Positions 9,601 to 20,085 of a stretch of 64,000 nucleotides of DNA are shown here, piece by piece (the first letter of the stretch is position 1; each line of letters starts with the position of its first letter). Position numbers and translations under genes: made by a program. The notes under the pieces are model-generated. The model did no database searches. It was not told the origin of the DNA and saw nothing but the letters and a program-made list of their open reading frames with translations. The stretch covers positions 176,669,235 through 176,733,234 of the forward strand of contig OW799233.1 in the NCBI GenBank assembly GCA_941918925.1, in the 5' to 3' direction. This DNA is from Phyto melanocephala. Its lineage: Eukaryota; Arthropoda; Insecta; Diptera; Rhinophoridae.

Positions 9601-11914
9601 ATATTTTTTTAAAAACTAAAATTAGCACACCACTGTATGTCTCATGATTTAAACAAGTGCTTTTAAACGATCGGCAACATTATGCAAATTTTGTTTATTT
9701 TTTTTTTAAGAAGAAGCTTTAAAACCAAATAACAGCATCATGTAAAACTTCTGGGCGGTTGAAAGTATCAGGCTTTAGCAAAGGTGAGATTGTATATTGA
9801 AAGCAAACATGTTTTCCTACTTTACTCAATGAGTAAAAGGATTTCATGGCACAACAACAACAACATTAACATTTAAAGGATACTACTTCACAATTGTACA
9901 AGTATCATGTCTTCACTGTAGGTACTTTATTAAGCTGAGAAATTGGTATTATTTTGGTCTTTAGCCAAGCGTATGACATGCCGATATGCTTGTTACCTTA
10001 AAAGACTTCTCTGATCATACTTATTAGCAAAAACAAAAGAATAAGCAAGTGAGCAGTGAGGTAACGTATAGATTTGCAACAATTTTAATAAGTTTAACAT
10101 TTTCTAAAAAAAGAAGACGAAATTGTTTGTGTATGTGTCGAAATAAGGATGCTGCTGCTGTTATTGCAATTTGATATCAAGGGTATGTTTTGTGGTAATT
10201 GTTGTTCTTTTTTTTCTCTCTTTTCGATTTTATTGAGTGCGTGCTATGTGGCAATCATTGAGACTTGTCTTTAATGTTATTCTTAAGTTTTTTTCTTGCG
10301 CTTCTTTTGTTTAGTTTGTTTTGGCTTTTACATAAATTGGCCTACAAACGTATATAGTGCCTCCCTGCCTACAACCAGTTCGACTTTTACATTGATGTAT
10401 ATGGTGTTAGTTTGGAATTTACTGCCGCTGCTTGCAACTTGCTCTTCTGCTGCAAAATACAGTAGCAACATATGCGTTTAAAAAAACAATCTTCATTTAT
10501 ATTCTTTCATTTTATGCGATATTTTTTTTACAATGTCTGAGTGCTGCTAATGTCTGTGGCACACGTTGCACGTGATTTTGAATGGACACATGCTGTATGA
10601 TAATGAAAGGAAAATACTGGCACATTAGGCTTGAGGAACTAGAAAAAGTTGGAAAATAAACGTTAAAGAATGCCAACAATATTTAACTAATTTATCTTTC
10701 TTTCATTTTGCCACTGATGCAGCACTAGTCGACATTTTAACATCTCTGTCACATTAACATAATTAAATGTAAAATGTTAATACTGCTTTAGCCAGGTGAG
10801 CTTTTGTATATTCTATTACGAGATGTTGGCAACAAGATTGGAAAAAAAAATTAATTAAAGACTGACTAAAATTTTCCAAAAAAAAAAGTATTTAAATAAA
10901 ATGTTATAAAAAATTTTGGAAAAAAAAGATTAAACAATACATTAACATTAAGTTTTATTTGTTCAAAAGCAATAAAAAAACTTCGAATTCCAGATAATAA
11001 AGGTAATCACGGTTTATCGATGCAAACAAACTAAATTTATAGAAATTATAACCAATTTTCTTTCCCGTATAATCGGCGTTTCCGGTTAATTGAAACACGG
11101 ATAATCGATAATCGAGGATCTACTGTTCTTGAAAAATTACTAGACTTACTTATATAAGATTCTCACAGTGACTTTGAAGTTTATGCAAAAGAAATAAATT
11201 TCCCTTTCACTGTATTTTACGTAGAAGAGAGAAAGTTTGTCTCACACGATTGCGATCTTCTTCTGTATGAGAAGTGATTTTTTTTTGTTTATAAAGGGTA
11301 GACCATTTTGGAATATGTAAAAATTATTGGAAACGGGACGTACAAACATCCGCCTTGAGACTGTTTCTAAATAGACCGATTACTCGATCAACCATAATTC
11401 CACCCCAAACACTGCATCTGATAAAGCGTAATTGTTGGTGATGCTCTCATTGTTCTTAAATTTTCTGCACTCTATTCTGCAATTCCGTTGTTTAATTGAT
11501 CCATTGAAATGAAGATGTATTTTGTCGCTTTTTTAAAAAGTTTTAATTTGTGTTCTCCAACAAAACATCCCAACCCAACCTCTTTGGTATGGCTGAATAT
11601 TTGTTGTTGAAACAAAAAAAATGATCAAGATCTACATATTCCTGTTTATGCTGATGATAGTAAAGGGCTTTAAAACAAGTTAAAATGACTATTTAAACAA
11701 AATTTACTGACATAAAAATGTGTTTTACATTTAGAGAACTATAAGCTGGCCCACTGAAAGCATTGGCAGCTAGTTCAACTTTTTAATACTGTTTTATTAT
11801 TTAACCTTTTTTTTTTCTTTTTGTTAATAGTAGAACTAATATTTTTTAAGCCGATAATACTTAAGAAAGGACTTACTACTTTTTAACTTTAATAATCAAT
11901 ATTATCTGGTAAAT

Positions 11915-12545
11915 CATGATGGATAAATTGGCACCAAAACAACGTTTCAAAATTATCCAAATTTACTTTGAAAATTAGTCAATGTTTTGTCAAGTGTTTT
12001 ATTGCAAGATCAGGTTCTAAGATGAGGCGCGTTTTTGGCTTAACTTACAACCAACTTTAGCTTAAAACCTGAATGAGACTGATCCACAACAAACTCTTCT
12101 TTATTACATTCAGAAAAACGCATCGTTTGTTGCGGTTTATAAGCTGGTGGTGTCATCGGACCTTATTTCTTCAAAAATGAAGCCCGAGCACACGTTACAC
12201 TCAATTTAGATTGTAATGTTTTATTTAAAAGTATAGATGACATTAATCCAGGCGAGTCATGATTTTAACAGGTTGCAGCTTTGTGCCATACAGCAACCAT
12301 CGATTCAAACTTTAGCGTTAAGTTGATTTCGAGAAATGGTCTTTCGACTTGGAAACTCTCTCCTCTCCTGTGGGGCCACATTAGTTACTGCACTACGATG
12401 ATAAACCAGCAAGACCTGACGATTAAGGAGGTCATGTTATGCTTGACATGCGACTCATAATGTCCGAAAAAGTGACCCCAAATCGATGTCAATTTGCGGT
12501 AGTCATATGGCCGAAATTATTTTCCAATTTTATTGCCATCGAAAT
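11915..12545 (+). pseudogene. Tc1/mariner-type transposase relic, internally deleted
   Basis: It starts with MDKLAPKQRFKIIQIYFEN (11918 onward), the N-terminal helix-turn-helix start of this family, then jumps to the catalytic core (GATGAGGCGCG, a remnant of the DEAHF motif) and continues through a KNASF...SDLISSKMKPE-like stretch. The C-terminal end is readable as GSHMAEIIF (about 12505-12530). Several frameshifts and stops are present. The region between the DNA-binding domain and the first catalytic Asp is missing. Confidence 0.6.
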
Positions 12546-12643
12546 AATTTAATAAAATTTACTTTTTGGTGTAACTCTTTACAATTTTAAGCAGTAATAT
12601 AAATACACCATATTTAAGAAAAATTACGCAATTTCTACAACAT

Positions 12644-12924
12644 TAAAGGTATTCACGTTACCGGTTTTAGTCTTACGGAAATGTAAAAATGTAAAAATCA
12701 AGCAAATTTAATTTTGTTGATGTGATAACCCAGTTTTATAAAAATTTATTAAAGAAACGAGAAACCGACCGACTGGTGGCCGTGGCAGCCGACTATTTTA
12801 ATGTACATAAGCCGCTGAAGAGTTTAACAGTTACTTTTTCTGAGCCAGTCAGAATTTACGGTAAAAATAAAAATAAGAGCGGGTTTTTTTATAATTACTA
12901 AAACCTGTGACGTGAATACCTTTA
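12644..12924. mobile_element. 281-bp MITE with TA-flanked inverted ends
   Basis: TAAAGGTATTCACGTTACC at the left and GGT-free counterpart TGACGTGAATACCTTTA at the right are inverted repeats, and GGTTTTAGT/ACTAAAACC extend them. TA at both ends suits a Tc1/mariner-mobilised MITE. It carries no transposase. Confidence 0.6.
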
Positions 12925-14304
12925 TTATTATTGTTATGTACTTCATGGTGATCTTCCAAATGCGTTTTTTTTATTGTGAATTTGTCAAATTATTCTATTC
13001 TGCACCAAAATTTAATTTAAATTAGACAGGGACAACCTTTTGCTGTAGAAAAGATAAAGTTTCTTAATTTTTTAATTTAATTCTAATTTAACTCTGAGCA
13101 AATCTAAGATTTATTCCTACATAAATTACCCATTTATATTGTTTTCAATCTTATATTTTTTCTTTCTTTTATTTATTTTTTTAAAACACTTGCTCTGAAA
13201 TCTAAAATTTCTGACAAATTTACAACTTTTTGTTTTCACAAATATTTTTTTTTTTTTGTACAAACATCTTAACCTTAAATACTTTAAATGTATTTATGTG
13301 CATGTGTACATGTAAGAATGTTTTATCCATGTATTTAAATACATAAATATTTGTAAATAGATGAAGTATGAATATTTCTTTGGCATAAACATGCATATTT
13401 ATTATTCATGTTAAAAGCTTTTTCCATTACGGTAACACTGCTTGGCTTATGGTTTATAACCACACACTGTTCTAAGTAACACGAAACGCTTACAGTTAGT
13501 TATTTTTTTCATTTGCTGTATTTCTTTTTTTTCCTTTTGCAACATTCAACTTTTCTTAAAAAAGTCGTAAAACATCCCTTTGGAATATTTTACAGCAACG
13601 AAGAACAACTTTATGTTCAAATTGAGAAGGCAAAAACAAACAAAAAACCGAAGTCATAAGTAAAACAACCCTCTATATTTTTTTCTTGGAAGAAATAAAA
13701 AACAGCAGTGAAACATATTTTTGTAAAATTTAAATTTTACTTGGAAAAATAAATATTTTTCCTAAAAGTTTACAAATATTGGCGTTATAACACAACGGCT
13801 GCAAAATACGTACGTATGGATGATGTTGGGCATAAAATAATCATACATTTGTGGTTGTTATATGCTCTCTTTTGAAATATGTATGCGAAAACCCTTTTAT
13901 TTGGTTACTTTGAGTAACGGATACGGTAGCAGATCATGTGCCCATGATTTGATGTGTTGTTTATATTTATGTCTGAAAATGGTTTCTTTTTTATTGAAAT
14001 TGATATAACAGTGTAATAAGCCTGTAAAAAAATTGTACAAATAAAATAATAAGAATCGTAAGTATTAATGTGTAAAACATCAATATTGATTTTATGTCTT
14101 TCACTTGATGCATATTTAATAAACATTTTCTATTTTCGAATGTTAAAATAATAAAAAAGAAACGAAGAAAACCTTAATAAACAACATGATATGTCAGTTT
14201 AACACTTTCGATGGGGTTAGAATTTAAAATAAATGCACGCAATATACATTAACATGTGAATACACTAAATAATATCTGCAACGAAATTCAATAACAAAAT
14301 GGTA

Positions 14305-15320
14305 CAGTAAACTCGCGATAATATGAACTAATTAAAACCAAGCCAGTTACGTTTGCAGGATTGTTCATGTTTTTGAATGCCATGTAATTTACGTTTAAAA
14401 ACGTTTTTTCCACTAAAATAAAAGTTGATTGTGTTAATCTTTTATTTATTGTTTTTTTGGATTTAAAAATTATTTTTTTTTAAACATATGCAAACAAATT
14501 TGTGGTTTTCTTTTGCTGTTTCTTTTGTTCAATCACCTTTAAGACTATCTGAGCTCTCTTAACTATCTGAGTATATCCAAATCTCTCAACCATTTTATTT
14601 TCCACTCATTCCCATGAGGCCCTATGCTCCTAAAATAGATGTATATATATTCCAATTGGTTTAGACACCACATAATCATCTTAATTGGATAGCTCTTCTC
14701 TATTTATTTCACCCCTTGACCTTTTCTTTTTACATAAGCCTGCTAACAGAGATCTTTTTGCATCTCATATTCAAAAACCATCGGTATAATTAATACATTT
14801 CATATTTTTGGGTACTCGGAAAGTTTCCACAGTTTTTCTTTTCCAAGTCCGATATAACGTATTGTGAACACATGTAATAAACACATTTTTTTTCATTCCA
14901 TTCCAGTTATCCCTAGAACCTTTACATAAATGTTCTAAAATTTCTTAAATATTTTCTGTTCAGTTGAAAGACTTTTGCTTTTTTGTGTGCATATTTAGGA
15001 ACTTTTTATGTTGAATTTATATTTAAAAATGTGCTGAATGTGATCATTAACTAAAATGTGTTTTAAACAAATTTTAATTAAAAGCTAAAGACCATTTAAA
15101 AACAAACAGCCAGGAAATTCCTTTAATAATACAAAAATTAACTGTTTTTATTAAAGAGAAGTCAATGGATGAAGAAAAGTGTTCATAACTTGAGGTGTTC
15201 ATATATGAGGTGTTCATATATGAGGTGTTCATATATGAGGTGTTCATATATGAGGTGTTCATATATGAGGTGTTCAAATATGAGGTGTTCATATATTGTC
15301 ATATTATCGCGAGTGCACTG
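14305..15320. mobile_element. pogo/Tigger-like MITE, about 1.0 kb
   Basis: The left end CAGTAAACTCGCGATAATAT and right end ATATTATCGCGAGTGCACTG are imperfect inverted repeats, flanked by TA on each side (14303-14304 and 15321-15322). CAGT...ACTG ends with a TA duplication are typical of the pogo/Tigger group. No transposase ORF survives. The right part holds a 15-bp minisatellite. Confidence 0.65.
15192..15297 (+). repeat. 15-bp minisatellite, 7 units
   Basis: The unit GAGGTGTTCATATAT is repeated seven times, at 15192, 15207, 15222, 15237, 15252, 15267 and 15282, with one A substitution in the sixth unit. Because 15 is a multiple of three, all frames stay open and both strands encode pentapeptide repeats (RCSYM on +, MNTSY on -). 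These are artefacts of the repeat and not evidence of a gene. Confidence 0.9.
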
Positions 15321-15690
15321 TATACACAAAAAGAAAAACTGGCAAAAATTTAATTACACAAATACAAGTGAATTTGTCGCAAATCATTAAACCCATTTGG
15401 AACTAAACAAAAACCACTGGGAAAACTTTATGGTTTTTTGTTTTAATGTTCAATTTATTACATAAAAAGAATTAAGGCTTCTACCTAAATTGGCACTTAT
15501 GTATGTGTGAAATTTTCGAAAATAAAATTGTTCAATGCAAAGTGTCTGTTTTACAAATAACACAGCGCACACGTTTCTCAGACTTGTAATCAAATTTGTC
15601 TATTATATAGCGATTTTCCATGCCTTCTTCTTTGAAAGATACATGAAGACGCCATTCGTTTGATATGGTCAAGTCTATCATATATGTATT

Positions 15691-16178
15691 TGTATATGTG
15701 GCAAAAGTTTAAAAAATTTTGTGCGTGGAGCGTCAAAATCTTAAGCTGAGTTAACCGAGCCACAACCGATATTCTGAAGGCGGCGTTCCCGGGTCGCCTC
15801 ATCTCTCGCCCGATTTAACTGTTCCAGACTTTTTTGCGGGTTTTTTTTTTATATCCCGTGTTAATGTGAACAAGCCTGAGACCCCTGAAGCCCTCAAGTA
15901 AAACATTCGACACGATTGCGGGAATCTGTTGGCCGAAGTTCTCGCCGAAGTGATGAAAAATGCCATAAAACGAGCCCATATAGCAATCACTTGTGACGGC
16001 GCCCATTTTTTCGATATCATCTTCTCGACTTGACCAATAAAATTTTAAACGTTTAAATAAACATAAATAAACAACATGGGCTAACTTCTTTTGGCCCACC
16101 TTGTATATGTGTGTGTATATGTGGCAAAAGCTTTAAAAAAATTGTCTGTGGTGGCGGCAAAATCATAAACTGAGTTAA
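15691..16178 (+). repeat. 64-bp direct repeats around a mariner relic
   Basis: 15691-15754 and 16114-16178 match nearly base for base: TGTATATGTGGCAAAAG, then a run of A, then GTGG...CAAAATC and CTGAGTTAA. They flank the transposase fragment at 15782-16033. Such repeats are too long for a transposon target duplication, so they indicate a segmental duplication or a composite element. Confidence 0.65.
15782..16033 (+). pseudogene. Tc1/mariner-type transposase, C-terminal fragment
   Basis: The frame reads SPDLTVPDFF, which carries the third catalytic Asp of the DDD triad, then SRVNVNKPETPEALK, an in-frame TAA, and NIRHDCGNL...VMKNAIKRAHIAITC ending HFFDIIFST. This is the carboxy-terminal end of a Tc1/mariner transposase. 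The N-terminal half is absent. A GGCCCACCTTGTAT stretch (about 16092-16105) may be the adjoining terminus. It belongs to a different subfamily from the copies ending in EIIFK or DILF. Confidence 0.6.
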
Positions 16179-16469
16179 TTTAAATGTTTATTAAAATCAA
16201 ATAATTTAATTTTTTACAAATAAGACTGTATAAGATTGTAAAAATCATAATTGCTATACACATGTATCTCACATAGCAGCTTCGATTTTCCGAAGTAGTT
16301 TAACAGAAAATAGAAATGAACCGTTTGCTGTTTGTAAAGCGTTAAAATTGTTTACAAGTAAAAGCAGAAAAATTCATGTGCTAGTTTACATAAAGCGACT
16401 TATATGACCCCGCGACTCTGTTGCGTTTACTTGTATTCTCTTTTGGTGTCCCTTCTAAAATCTTCTTGC

Positions 16470-17090
16470 GTTTACATGAAGGGATTTTGTTGCAGGAACA
16501 AAGCGACTTTTTGACGTTAAATTAACTAATTCTGTTTATCCCTTCGTTCGTAAGAAGAGCTGCCATACATTTACAATTTATGATTTGTCAACAATAGCAG
16601 TGGCAATACAAGTATTTATAAAAGCAAAATTAAATTAATTTCAAGAAACATAATGGCTGAACTTTCGAAAGAAGAAATTATTGAAGAAATTGTTGACCTA
16701 ACTGAACTGGCTGTTGAAGCGTTAGATCTAGATGATGCTGAAAATATAGAAATAATTTTGAATTTGCTAGAATGCTATAAAAATGCAAATAGTTAACAAA
16801 ACCATGGAGGTTAGAGCAAGAGTTACGCGGCTCACTTTTATTTCTAATGAATGAGCTTTCATTGGATATTTCATCTTTTTTTTTTTTTGGCAAATTCCAT
16901 AAAATATCAGTCTGGCTACACCGGTCATACATAACATGACAAGAATACCAGAGAACGAAATATGTAAAAGAGAAATGTCAAGTTTGTCCCCTCAAATTGA
17001 CAAAACGTGCGACACTTGCTACCCCGTACTCAACGCCGCACCCCTAACCGACAAACTCTTGTCGCAGGGGATATGTCCCTTCATGTAAAC
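16470..17090. mobile_element. Candidate transposon with 15-bp perfect inverted ends
   Basis: GTTTACATGAAGGGA (16470-16484) and its exact reverse complement TCCCTTCATGTAAAC (17076-17090) enclose about 590 bp. GTTTAC and GCGAC motifs recur in the left flank from 16355 on (16387-16403, 16423-16440, 16500-16510), so the true element may start earlier. It contains the small ORF at 16653-16796. Superfamily not determined. Confidence 0.4.
16653..16796 (+). CDS. Small acidic ORF, 47 codons, unknown function
   Basis: ATG at 16653 to TAA at 16794-16796, starting MAELSKEEIIEEIVDLTELA. The product is strongly acidic, with heptad-like spacing of Ile/Leu suggesting an amphipathic helix, and no signal or membrane segment. 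A TATA-like TATTTATAAAAG lies about 35 bases upstream. It sits inside the inverted-repeat-bounded segment 16470-17090, so a transposon accessory protein or first exon is a possibility. No family was recognised, and a chance ORF is not excluded; its clean codon content and acidity make it more gene-like than other short ORFs nearby. Confidence 0.3.
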   Translation: MAELSKEEIIEEIVDLTELAVEALDLDDAENIEIILNLLECYKNANS

Positions 17091-17754
17091 ACGCTCTATG
17101 CAGCAAAGCAAAAGCACGTATGTATGTACATATGTATGTATGCATGTTTGTTTTTTTTATACCCACCACCAAAAAAATGGTGGGGGTATATTCATTTTGT
17201 CATTCCGTTTGTAACACATCGAAATATCCATTTTAGACCCTATAAAGTATATATATTCTGAATCAGGGTTTGATTTGATGACGATCTAGCTATGTCCATC
17301 CGTCTGTCTGTCTGTTGAAAGCACGATAGAGGTCGCACCGAACAAGCTAGGGGGCTCAAATTTTGCCAGAATCTTTCTTATAGACAAGGTTTGTTTGGTA
17401 TTGAAAATGGGCTAAATCGGAATATTAGGAAGAGAGTTATAGCTCGAAAAGCAAGAGTAGGTCGAAAAAACCGTGTCCTTCGAACATCGAATAAAATGGA
17501 ATTGTGTCCAAACGCCTTAACGTAGACTCATAAAACTTCGAATATATATTTTCTGGGTATTTTTCGCCGAAAATTGTCTAAATCTATGCATTAGGAGAGG
17601 AGTTATCGATCAAAATGTACGAAAATTTATACCGCACAGTGTATTTTTCGGTATATTTAAAAACAAAAACGTCATAAAAGCAACAAAATTGGATTTACGA
17701 CTCTGAAATTTTGCACACTTTGCTTTTTGGTGACACGCTTTCTTGTAACGGCAA

Positions 17755-18225
17755 ATCAATGTGCCACGCCCACTTTTACGCCCACCTCCCATATAACGTT
17801 TTAACTAAAATTCATATAATTTCTCTATTAATAAAGATTTTGGAATAATAAAGGCCTATCTTGAAACACCTCAGTTGTACTCATTCGCAAAAATAATTTT
17901 GACACGCCTACTATAACGCCCACTTTTCACGTTATCTACCGTTAATGAAACTTAAAAGCTCATAAAACCGCTAAAATTAGAGGTATGATGATAAATTTTG
18001 CTACGTTTATCCCCCTATGCAATTTCATTACTATGCCAAAAAATTAAGGTGCCACGCCCACTTTTACGCCCACCTCCCATATAACGTTTTACCTAAAATT
18101 CATATAATTTCTCTATTAATAAAGATTTTGGAATAATAGAGGACTATATTGAAACACCTAAGTTGTACTCATTAGCAAAAACAACTTTGACACGCCTACT
18201 ATAACGCCCACTTTCACTTTTGAAT
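17755..18225 (+). repeat. Degenerate ~290-bp internal tandem repeat
   Basis: 17760-17930 and 18050-18215 share the same order of motifs: GTGCCACGCCCACTTTTACG, CCACCTCCCATATAACG, ATAATTTCTCTATTAATAAA and GACACGCCTACTATAACGCC. A third, more diverged unit lies at about 18900-19045. Between units AT-rich spacers carry further CACGCCCAC motifs. Confidence 0.65.
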
Positions 18226-19159
18226 TGTGTCCAGACGCATAAACGTAGTCATGAAACTTCGAATATATATTTATCGAGTCAAAAGAATATTTTTCCCTGA
18301 AAATCGCTTAAATCTATGAATTAGGAAAAGAGTTATAGATAAAATGTACGAAAATTTATACCTCACAGTGTATATATGTACGATTCTGAAATTTTGCAAA
18401 CATGGCTTTTTGGTCAAAGTCTTCGTTATAACGGAAAATAGATGTGCCACGCACACTTTTTTCCTTAAATTTTTATAAAAATATATTAGTCATATATATT
18501 AGCTTTTATTCATCTTACACTGCGCCATTTATTGTACTGTAGCTAAATATAAGATAAAGATGATAAGATAGATGACTCTACTAGCAACTACTAGATGGCA
18601 TGCTAACAATTTATGCTTATGTTCTCCTGAAATTATGCTCTATTAAAAATGGGAATTTAGGAAAATTTTGACCTAAGTCAAAAAAAATTGTCTCTAAACA
18701 TTATAAACAATTTATTTTCATGTACTAATTAATGGCTAACAAATTTTAAAATTATACAAAACTTATTTCGTTTGAAAATCGTTTAAAAGCAAAATGTTAT
18801 AGAAGTTTAAAAATCAAAATCTTACTAATAAATTTCCCGTTTTAGAAAAATGCAGAGAATGTATATTTTAAATCACCATGTGGCCCTTAAAATTTAACCT
18901 TAAATTCACTTTCTTCCTCTTAAATTCATGTAAATTCTCTATGAATAAAGATTTTGGAATACTAAAGGACTATATTGAAATATCTAAGTTGTATTTAAAA
19001 GCAGAAACTTTATTGACACGCGTATTTTAACGGCCACTTTCATTGAAAGACTAAATTTACGAAAACATTTTACAAGCATACCGAAGTTATAATGGGTGGT
19101 TTAATTTTAAGGGACTATGTTGATTTTAAATAAAATTATTATGAAATTATTATCATTTA

Positions 19160-20085
19160 TAAAGGGTGTTTTTTTAAGCCCGATAGAACTTGAAATTGTA
19201 AAAAATAACACAAAAAATTAAATTGTAATCAAAATTTTTTTTTTATTCGAAAGATCAATACGTGACATTAACATTTGAAAATAATTTCGGGCATATGGGC
19301 ACCGCGGCTGTTATTGACGAAGCGCATTCTGGACGTCCAATTTTGGGCCACTTTTTCGAGCACTGCTGGCCGTATGTCACGAATAACATGAACAATGCTG
19401 GCCTCCAAGGCGTCAATTGTTGCTGGTTTATCAGCATAAACCAGTGACTTCACGTAGCCCCACAGGAAATAATCGAGAGGTGTCAAATCGCACGACCTTG
19501 GAGGCCAATTGACAGGTCCATTTCTCGAAATCAACTTATCGCCAAATTTTGATTTCAATAAGTCGATGGTTGCGTTCGCCGTATGGCACGTAGCGCCATC
19601 CTGTTGAAACCACATCTCCTCCGGATCAATGTCATCCATATTTTCAAACAAAAAATCATTGATCATGGTGCGGTAACGATCTCCATTGACCGTAACGCGA
19701 GCTCCGGCCTCATTTTTGAAGAAATAAGGTCCGATGATGCCACCAGCGTGAAAACCGCACCAAACGGTGCATTTTTCTGGATGTAATGGAGTCTGTAGGG
19801 TCTCTTGTGGATTGGTCTCGCTCCATATGCGGCAATTTTGCTTATTAACAAACCCGTTAAGCCAAAAATGCGCCTCATCGCTGAACACAATTTTGCGATA
19901 AAACATAAACGTCCAGTATGCGCTTCGTCAAGAACAGCCGCGGTGCCCATATGCCCGAAATCATTTTCAAATGTTAATGTCACGTATTGATCTTTCGAAT
20001 AAAAAAAAATTTTTGATTACAATTTAATTTTTTGTGTTATTTTTTACAACTTCAAGTTCTATCGGGCTTAAAAAAACACCCTTTA
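19160..20085 (-). mobile_element. Tc1/mariner-type element with ~178-bp inverted arms
   Basis: TAAAGGGTGTTTTTTTAAGC at 19160 and its exact reverse complement ending at 20085 define the ends, with TA at each. The arms match for about 178 bp (19160-19337 and 19907-20085), far longer than ordinary mariner terminal repeats. The left arm includes the real 3' end of the transposase gene; the right arm is an inverted copy of that same end and replaces the transposase 5' end and original terminus. Confidence 0.8.
19268..19906 (-). pseudogene. Tc1/mariner-type transposase, 5'-truncated, catalytic core open
   Basis: An open frame of 212 codons on the minus strand covers the catalytic domain of a cut-and-paste transposase. 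The triad is present: Asp10 (FSDEAHFWLNG), Asp103 (WFQQDGATCHTA) and Asp140 (PPRSCDLTPLDYF). By my count 36 residues separate the last two Asp, so the signature is DD36D rather than the DD34D of classical mariner. The product ends HMPEIIFKC. The first 100 or more residues, with both helix-turn-helix units that recognise the ends, are missing, because the frame starts at the junction with the inverted arm. It cannot be a complete transposase. The open frame suggests recent truncation. Confidence 0.75.

Noticed and set aside
15192..15297. CRISPR-like array
   Set aside because: Units are 15 bp with no spacers, in a eukaryotic MITE; it is a plain minisatellite.
15074..15390. Pentapeptide-repeat proteins on both strands
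   Set aside because: They are translations of the 15-bp minisatellite, whose length keeps every frame open.
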